Translations under genes and position numbers: made by a program
Notes under the pieces: generated by a model
Told to the model about the DNA's origin: nothing
Database searches by the model: none
What the model saw: the letters and a program-made list of their open reading frames with translations, nothing else
DNA from: CADEEN01 sp963783785
GTDB lineage: Bacteria > Pseudomonadota > Gammaproteobacteria > Burkholderiales > Burkholderiaceae_C
DNA length: 64,000 nt
Reading direction: 5' to 3'
NCBI GenBank assembly: GCA_963783785.1
Contig: CAWAOQ010000015.1
Span: forward strand, 1-64,000
Part shown: positions 58,571-64,000 of the stretch, piece by piece
Layout: each line of letters begins with the position of its first letter
Position numbering within the stretch: the stretch's first letter is position 1

Positions 58571-60054
58571 TGCCAACTCACGGCAGCCATGTCATTGGCG
58601 AAGATCGGCGAGCTCGACCACAGCCCCTTCAGGCCCTTCCTCGCCACCGCGACCTGGGACGGATTGAAGATGAAGGCATTGACCGCGTCAGCCGCGATCA
58701 GGCGCTGGAGGTCGCCGAACAGCTTGGCCCGCTCCTTCGGACTGACAGCTGCGGCGTGCCTGGCCGCGAGATCGCGGAAGGCCTTGCTGTCGTAGCCCCA
58801 GTAGTACCCCGCGTTGGCGTACTGCATGTAGTCGAGCGGCTCGACGTGGTTGATCACCGTGAGGTCGAAGTTGCCCTTGAAGGCGCCGCCGAGCCACTGC
58901 GCCCATTCGACATTCTCGATCTTTGCGATCACGCCGACCTTGGCCAGCTGCGCGGCCAGCACCTCGCCGCCCTTGCGGGCGTACTGCGGCGGCGGCAGCG
59001 TCAACGTCACGTTCAGCGGCGTGGCCACGCCGGCCTCCTTCAGCAGCGCCTTGGCCTTCTCGGGATCGTAGGGGTAGAGGCCGGTGAGGTCGACGTAGCC
59101 CGCATCGGTCGGCGCGAAGTGGCTGCCGATCGGCTTGCCCAGCCCCTCCAGCACACCGTCGATGAAGGCCTTGCGGTCGATCGCGTGCATCAGCGCACGA
59201 CGCACGCGCACGTCGTCGAAGGGTTTCTTCTTGTTGTTGATGGTCATGATGCCCTTGCCCGCCGTGCTGCCGATCGAGACCACGAAGCGCTTGTCGGCCT
59301 GCAACTGCTTGACGGCCTGTGGCGCGTCCAGCCGCGGCACACCATCGATGTCGCCGGCCAGCAGCGCCGCGACGCGGGCTGCCGGGTCATTGATGAAGCG
59401 GAAGGTCACGCGGTTGATCTTCACGGCCTTGGCATCGCGGAAGCCGTCCCATTTGCTCAGCGTGACCGAAGAGCCCTTCTTCCAGTCGTCGAAGCGAAAC
59501 GGCCCGGTGCCGACCGGCTTGGTCGCCGTGCCGGCGGCACTCTTCGGGTCGAGGATCACCGCGGTGTTCTCGCCCAGGCGAAAGAGGAAGTTGCCGTCGG
59601 CGTTGTTGAGCGTCAGGATCACCGTGTGGGCATCGGGCGTGTCGATGCGCGCGATGTTGTCGAACACCGCCTTCTTGGCCTTGTTGGTGCTCTTGTCGTC
59701 TTTCGCGCGCTCGAAGCTGAACTTCACGTCGGCGGCATCGAAGGCTTCGCCGTCGTGGTACTTCACGCCCTTCCTGAGCTTGAAGGTGTAGCTTCTGCCG
59801 TCGGGCTCCATCGTCCAGCTCTCGGCCAGCAGCGGCGTCACCGAGCCGTCGACGTTGATCTTCGTGAGGCCCTCGAGCACGTTGTAGTGGACGATCTCGC
59901 CGATCGCCGCGGCCGGTGCGATCGTCGGGTCCATGCCCGGTGGCTCGAGCACCATCGCCAGCGTGACGCTGGTCTTGCTGGGTTGCGCGTGGGCCGTCCC
60001 CGCAACGCACAAGGCTGCGGCGAGGACGATGGCGGCGGAGTGGATCGATTTCAT
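58567..60054 (-). CDS. Periplasmic binding protein of a peptide/nickel-type ABC importer
   Basis: Family 5 extracellular solute-binding protein of 495 residues. Signal peptide SAAIVLAAALCVAGTAHAQ, then SVTLAMVLEPPGMDPTIAPA, LLAESWTMEPDGRSYTFKLR, KGVKYHDGEAFDAADVKFSF (all typical of DppA/OppA), IDTPDAHTVILTLNNADGNF and GLYPYDPEKAKALLKEAG. The ligand cannot be told from sequence; dipeptides, nickel complexes or amides are all possible. The start is the ATG at 60054 (MKSIHSAA). The frame is intact. Confidence 0.93.
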   Translation of the reverse strand: MKSIHSAAIVLAAALCVAGTAHAQPSKTSVTLAMVLEPPGMDPTIAPAAAIGEIVHYNVLEGLTKINVDGSVTPLLAESWTMEPDGRSYTFKLRKGVKYHDGEAFDAADVKFSFERAKDDKSTNKAKKAVFDNIARIDTPDAHTVILTLNNADGNFLFRLGENTAVILDPKSAAGTATKPVGTGPFRFDDWKKGSSVTLSKWDGFRDAKAVKINRVTFRFINDPAARVAALLAGDIDGVPRLDAPQAVKQLQADKRFVVSIGSTAGKGIMTINNKKKPFDDVRVRRALMHAIDRKAFIDGVLEGLGKPIGSHFAPTDAGYVDLTGLYPYDPEKAKALLKEAGVATPLNVTLTLPPPQYARKGGEVLAAQLAKVGVIAKIENVEWAQWLGGAFKGNFDLTVINHVEPLDYMQYANAGYYWGYDSKAFRDLAARHAAAVSPKERAKLFGDLQRLIAADAVNAFIFNPSQVAVARKGLKGLWSSSPIFANDMAAVSWQ

Positions 60055-60118
60055 CGGGCGGCCTCCAAGGGGCGGGGGTTCGAACCAGCGCGAATGCTGC
60101 CACACCGGGCGGAGCGGC

Positions 60119-60929
60119 CTACACCTGCCATACCGGTACCGGCACGGCCGCCAGCAGCCGTCGCGTGTAGGGGTGCGCCGGCGAGCGCAGCACGTCGCGC
60201 GGAAGACCCCGCTCGACGACGCAACCGTGCTGCAGCACCAGCAGCTCATCGGCCATGCGCTCGACCACCGCCAAGTCGTGGCTGATGAACAAGTACGCCA
60301 GGCCCAGGCGCTGCTGCAAGTCCTGCATCAGGTTGAGCACCTGGGCCTGCACCGACACGTCGAGTGCGCTGACCGGTTCGTCGGCGACGATCAATCTCGG
60401 ATGCGTCACCAGCGCCCGCGCGATCGCGATGCGCTGGCGCTGGCCGCCGCTGAATTCATGCGGGACCTTGTCGAGGTCCTGCGCGGCATTGAGGCCGACG
60501 GCGTCGAGCATCGCCGCGGCGCGCTCACGACGCTCGGCCCGGCCGACGTGGTCGAGTCTTTCCAACGGCTCGGCCACCGTGCGCGCGATCGTCATGCGCG
60601 GATCGAGCGAGCTGTACGGATCCTGGAACACCATCTGGAAATCGCGCCGCGCGCGGCGCAGTGCGCCGGCATCGAGCGCATGCAGGTCACGGCCCTCGAA
60701 CAACACGCGCCCCGCGCTCGGCACCTCGAGCGCCATCACCAACCGCGCCAGCGTGCTCTTGCCGGAGCCCGACTCGCCGACCACGCCGAGCGTGCGGCCC
60801 GGCTGCAGCGCGAAGCTCACGTCGTGCAGCGCGTGCACCCGTCGGTGCCGGCGCCAGCAGGTGCTCGCGCGGCAGGCGGTACTGCTTGCCCAGGCCGGCA
60901 GCCTCGACCAGCAGCGTCGGGGTGCTCAC
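60119..60929 (-). CDS. Peptide-type ABC importer ATP-binding protein 2, one frameshift
   Basis: DppF/OppF-type ATPase. It starts at the GTG at 60929 (STPTLLVEAAGLGKQYRLPR), overlapping the upstream ATPase stop. Walker A GVVGESGSGKSTLARLVMAL, Q-loop QMVFQDPYSSLDPRMTI, signature HEFSGGQRQRIAIARALV, Walker B RLIVADEPVSALDVSV, H-loop YLFISHDLAVVERM. An indel near 60840 separates the first ~29 codons from the rest. About 270 residues. Confidence 0.92.
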
Positions 60930-61897
60930 GTCGGCAACTCCCAGCGGATGCAGCGAACGCTGTGACCGGCGCCGACCGCGGCGGTCGGCGGCAGCGCCGT
61001 CCGGCAATCGTCGATCGCCATCGTGCAGCGATCGGCAAACGCGCAACCGGCCGGCATCTCGTGCAGCGCCGGCACGCGGCCGGGAATCGTGGCCAGCGGC
61101 GTCGCGCGCGGCGCGCCGAGCGTCGGCCGGGCCGCGAACAGCCCTCGCGTGTAAGGGTGTGCGCGCCGCTCGAACACGGCCTGCGTCGGGCCGCTCTCGA
61201 CGATGCTGCCGCCGTACATCACCGCCAGGCGAGCCACGCGCGCGGCCATCACATCGAGGTTGTGGCTGATCAGCAGCAGCGCCATGCCACTGTCGCGCCG
61301 CAACTCGTCGAGCAAGTCCAACACCTCGCGCTGGACCGTGGTGTCGAGCGCGGTCGTCGGTTCGTCGGCGATCAGCAGGTCCGGGCCGCAGGCCAGCGCG
61401 ATGGCGATCACGACGCGCTGGCGCTGGCCGCCCGACAACTGGTGCGGATAGGCATCCAGCCGCTCGCTGGCCTTCGGCACGAGCACGCGCTCGAGCAATC
61501 GCAGCGCTTCCTTGCGGGCCGCCGCCGCGTCGAGCCCGCGGTGCAGGCGCAGCGGCTCGGCGATCTGGCGGCCGATCGGGTGAAGCGGGTTCAGCGCCGT
61601 CATCGGCTCCTGGAACACCATCGCAATGCGGTCACCGCGCAGGCGGCACAGCATGTCTTCGTCGAGCGAGGTCAGCTCGCGGCCGTCGAAGCGGATCGAA
61701 CCCGACACGGTGGCACCTTCGGGCAACAGGCCCATCAGCGCCAGCGCGGTCATCGACTTGCCACAGCCCGATTCGCCGATCAGTCCGAGCGTGCCACCGC
61801 GCTCGAGCGCGAACGACACGCCGCGCAACGCGTCGGCGCGACCGTGCGAAGTGGCCAGCGTGACGCGCAGGTCGCTGACTTCGAGCAGGGCACTCAT
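60926..61897 (-). CDS. Peptide-type ABC importer ATP-binding protein 1
   Basis: DppD/OppD-type ATPase of 323 residues. Walker A GLIGESGCGKSMTALALMGL, signature HQLSGGQRQRVVIAIALACG, Walker B DLLIADEPTTALDTTVQ, and the C-terminal cysteine cluster (GCAFADRCTMAIDDC plus a final RC) that binds an iron-sulfur cluster in characterised relatives. It overlaps the second ATPase and is preceded by the DsbA-like gene. Confidence 0.94.
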   Translation of the reverse strand: MSALLEVSDLRVTLATSHGRADALRGVSFALERGGTLGLIGESGCGKSMTALALMGLLPEGATVSGSIRFDGRELTSLDEDMLCRLRGDRIAMVFQEPMTALNPLHPIGRQIAEPLRLHRGLDAAAARKEALRLLERVLVPKASERLDAYPHQLSGGQRQRVVIAIALACGPDLLIADEPTTALDTTVQREVLDLLDELRRDSGMALLLISHNLDVMAARVARLAVMYGGSIVESGPTQAVFERRAHPYTRGLFAARPTLGAPRATPLATIPGRVPALHEMPAGCAFADRCTMAIDDCRTALPPTAAVGAGHSVRCIRWELPT

Positions 61898-61912
61898 CGT
61901 CGGGCAGTGCAG

Positions 61913-62563
61913 TCAACCCTCGGCGGCGATCTGCCGGAGCGCCTGCGCGAAGACCTCCGGCGGCTGCCCACCCGACACCAGATGCCGCCGGTTGATCACC
62001 ACCGCCGGCACGGCATTGATGCCGGCCTGTTGCCAGAACCGCTCGGCCTCGCGAACGTCGTCGGCGAACTCGTTGCGCGCCAGCACCTCGCGCGCGCGTT
62101 CGCCGTCGAGACCGACTGCAATCGCCAGCTCGAGCAGCACGGCGTGCGCGCTGGGGTTGCGGCCCTCGCCGTGGTAGGCCCGCAGCAACGCCCACTTCAG
62201 GGCGTGCTGGCTGCCTGGCGGGCCTTCGACACCGGCCCAGTGCAACAGTCGGTGCGCGTCGAAGGTGCTCCACACACGCTTGCGCTCGCCGAAGGTGAAA
62301 CCGACTGCCGCGCCGCGCTCGGCGATGCGCTTTCGGCTCTCGGCCAGTTGTTCGCGGCTCATGCCGTACTTGGCGATCAGGTACTCGGCGGCATCGGCAC
62401 CCTCGGTGCCCATCGTCGGGTTCAGCTCGAAGGGCTGGAAGTGCAGTTCGACGGCAATGTCCGCGCCGACGTCCTTCAGCGCCTGCTCGAACGACGCCAG
62501 TCCGACCGCGCACCACGGGCAGGCCACGTCGGAAACGAAGTCGATCTTCAGCGTCGTGGTCAT
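61913..62563 (-). CDS. DsbA-family oxidoreductase (FrnE-like)
   Basis: A 216-residue thioredoxin-fold protein with the active site VSDVACPWCAVG (CPWC) at residues about 12-20, a helical insertion and the C-terminal AVPAVVINRRHLVSGGQPPE cis-proline region. No signal peptide, so it is probably cytoplasmic. It lies between the permease dppC-type gene (7 bp) and the ATPase (15 bp), an unusual place inside a peptide ABC operon. Confidence 0.9.
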   Translation of the reverse strand: MTTTLKIDFVSDVACPWCAVGLASFEQALKDVGADIAVELHFQPFELNPTMGTEGADAAEYLIAKYGMSREQLAESRKRIAERGAAVGFTFGERKRVWSTFDAHRLLHWAGVEGPPGSQHALKWALLRAYHGEGRNPSAHAVLLELAIAVGLDGERAREVLARNEFADDVREAERFWQQAGINAVPAVVINRRHLVSGGQPPEVFAQALRQIAAEG

Positions 62564-62570
62564 CGTTGCA

Positions 62571-63410
62571 TCACCTTTGTCTGGCCAGTTTGGGGTCGAG
62601 CAGGTCGCGCAGCCCGTCGCCCATCAGGTTCAGGCCCAGCACCGCGAGCGCGATCGTGACACCCGGGTAGACGGCCAGCAGTGGCGCCTCGAACAGCATC
62701 GTCTGCGCCTCGTTCAGCATGCGGCCCCAGCTTGGTTGCGGCGGCTGCGTGCCCAGGCCGAGGTACGACAGCGCCGCCTCGGCCAGGATGGCCATCGCGA
62801 ACTGGATCGTGGCCTGCACGATCAGCACGTTGGCGATGTTGGGCAGCACGTGGTCGGTGGTGATGCGCCAGGCGCCCTTGCCAGCCGCGCGTGCGGCGAG
62901 CACGTAGTCTCGCGTCCACACACTGCGCGCGCTGGCCCGCGTCAGGCGCGCGAAGACCGGAATGTTGAACAGGCCGATGGCGACGATGCTGGTGACCAGC
63001 CCCGGGCCGTAGATCGCGGTCAGCATGATCGCCGACAACAGCGCAGGAAAGGCAAAGGTGAAGTCGGCGAAGCGCATCACCGCTTCCTCGACCCAGCCAC
63101 GCCGCGCGGCAGCCAGGCAGCCGAGGGCGACACCGACCACGAGGCCGATGCCGACCGCAATGACGCCGACGACGATCGAGTTCTGGCTGCCGACCAGCAG
63201 TTGCGAAGCGATGTCGCGGCCGAGGCTGTCGGTGCCGAGCCAGTGCGCGAGCGACGGCGACGCGAGCTTGTTCGGGATGTCGATCTCGGCCGGCGGATAC
63301 GGCTGCCACGCCAGCGACAACGCGGCGGCGAGCAGCAGCGCGCCGACCAGCAGCGCGCCGACGACGAAGCTCGGGTGGCCGATTGCCCGGCGGACGGCCC
63401 GTTCAGGCAT
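62571..63410 (-). CDS. Peptide-type ABC importer permease 2
   Basis: DppC/OppC-type inner-membrane protein of 279 residues. N-terminal helix SFVVGALLVGALLLAAALSL, LGTDSLGRDIASQLLVGSQN (family signature), helices such as IVVGVIAVGIGLVVGVALGC and ALLSAIMLTAIYGPGLVTSI, and the EAA loop AARAAGKGAWRITTDHVLP. The ATG at 63410 overlaps the stop of permease 1 by 8 bp. Confidence 0.93.
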   Translation of the reverse strand: MPERAVRRAIGHPSFVVGALLVGALLLAAALSLAWQPYPPAEIDIPNKLASPSLAHWLGTDSLGRDIASQLLVGSQNSIVVGVIAVGIGLVVGVALGCLAAARRGWVEEAVMRFADFTFAFPALLSAIMLTAIYGPGLVTSIVAIGLFNIPVFARLTRASARSVWTRDYVLAARAAGKGAWRITTDHVLPNIANVLIVQATIQFAMAILAEAALSYLGLGTQPPQPSWGRMLNEAQTMLFEAPLLAVYPGVTIALAVLGLNLMGDGLRDLLDPKLARQR

Positions 63411-64000
63411 CGCCCGCCACCCGCAGCCGCGGGTCGACCAGTGCATAGAGCACGTCGACCACGAAGTTGATCGCCACCACCACCGCCGCGAGCAGCATCA
63501 CGACGTCACGCACCAGCACCAGGTCGCGGTTGTTGATGGCCTGGAACACCAGGCGGCCGATGCCCGGCAGCACGAACACGTTCTCGACCACGATCGCGCC
63601 AGTGATCAGGTTGGCGAACTGCAGGCCCATGATCGTCAGCACCGGGATCATCGCGTTGCGCAGCACGTGCCGCCACAACACGGCGCGGCGCGACAGGCCC
63701 TTGGCGCGCGCCGTTCGCACGTAGTCCTCGCGCATCGCTTCGAGCACCGACGAGCGCGTCACGCGGGTCAGGATCGCCGCCTGCACCGCGGCCAGCGACA
63801 GTGCCGGCAGCAGCAATGCCTTGAGGCCGGGCCACAGCCCGCCATCGCTGGCCTCTGCGCCCGACCAGCCGGGAAAGCCACCGGCACTGACCCATTGCCA
63901 CTGCACCGCAAACAACAGAATCAGCAGGATCGCCAGCCAGAAGCTCGGCACCGCGACGCCCAACTGCGACAGCACCATCACGCCGAAGTCGCCGGGGCCG
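63403..64000 (-). CDS. Peptide-type ABC importer permease 1, N-terminus cut by window edge
   Basis: DppB/OppB-type permease. The visible 198 residues run from GPGDFGVMVLSQLGVAVPSF to the stop at 63403. FWLAILLILLFAVQWQWV, RSSVLEAMREDYVRTARAKGL with RRAVLWRHVLRNAMIPVL (EAA loop) and FVLPGIGRLVFQAINNRDLV are family signatures. About 110 N-terminal residues lie outside the window. Confidence 0.92.
   Translation of the reverse strand, partial: GPGDFGVMVLSQLGVAVPSFWLAILLILLFAVQWQWVSAGGFPGWSGAEASDGGLWPGLKALLLPALSLAAVQAAILTRVTRSSVLEAMREDYVRTARAKGLSRRAVLWRHVLRNAMIPVLTIMGLQFANLITGAIVVENVFVLPGIGRLVFQAINNRDLVLVRDVVMLLAAVVVAINFVVDVLYALVDPRLRVAGDA

Noticed and set aside
59933..62659. A 908-codon plus-strand frame opposite the peptide ABC genes
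   Set aside because: Antisense to two ATPases and a DsbA-like gene that carry full motifs; composition is that of a shadow frame.

Overview
The window looks like a high-GC chromosome segment from a betaproteobacterium of the order Burkholderiales, probably of the Rubrivivax/Leptothrix/Methylibium type. This rests on remembered gene orders and on protein signatures, not on a search: ffh with ccsA-like, PP0621-like, pilSR, ampD and nrdAB; rplU-rpmA-obgE-proB-rppH-proS; and ispB-tRNA-Pro-pilBCD-coaE-zapD-yacG.

Layout. 1-3468: cyanophycin synthetase and cyanophycinase (minus strand). 3636-7599: a plus-strand run of beta carbonic anhydrase, mobA, moeA, moaB and yqeC. 7602-14339: a minus-strand run of formate dehydrogenase beta (truncated), gamma, fdhE, selA, selB, tRNA-Sec and selD. 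14374-18963: class Ia ribonucleotide reductase nrdAB behind an NrdR-type promoter. 18964-24183: ampD, pilR, pilS, a PP0621-like protein and a CcsA-like protein. 24247-42319: conserved housekeeping genes (ffh, ftsY, miaB, hemA, prfA, prmC, grxD, ubiX, proS, rppH, proB, obgE, rpmA, rplU, ispB) with tRNA-Met and tRNA-Pro. 42461-48089: pilBCD, coaE, zapD, yacG. 48274-53338: an inositol-phosphatase-family enzyme followed by an AfuABC-type importer. 53388-56671: a regulator with a molybdate-binding-like domain, a glutathione transferase and a TTC38-like TPR protein. 56705-64000: a peptide/nickel-type ABC importer with an amidase, a SnoaL-like protein and a DsbA-like protein.

How the genes fit together. 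The most coherent accessory module is 3.6-14.3 kb. MobA, MoeA and MoaB supply the molybdenum cofactor; SelA, SelB, SelC and SelD form a complete selenocysteine insertion set; FdhE and the beta and gamma subunits belong to a membrane formate dehydrogenase; and YqeC suggests a second, selenium-dependent molybdenum hydroxylase trait. The catalytic alpha subunit is absent: the beta gene stops mid-protein about 60 bp from nrdB, at a junction that is either a rearrangement or a misassembly.

Quality caution. Single-base indels break many genes, including essential ones (nrdA, ftsY, hemA, proS), so most frameshifts are probably consensus errors. They are dense at 1-3.5, 7.4-14.3 and 49.3-52.7 kb, nearly absent at 3.6-7.4 kb and sparse elsewhere. 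I did not find a clearly new system. The strongest leads are the selenium/molybdenum/formate island with its truncated edge and the phosphatase-AfuABC pairing.
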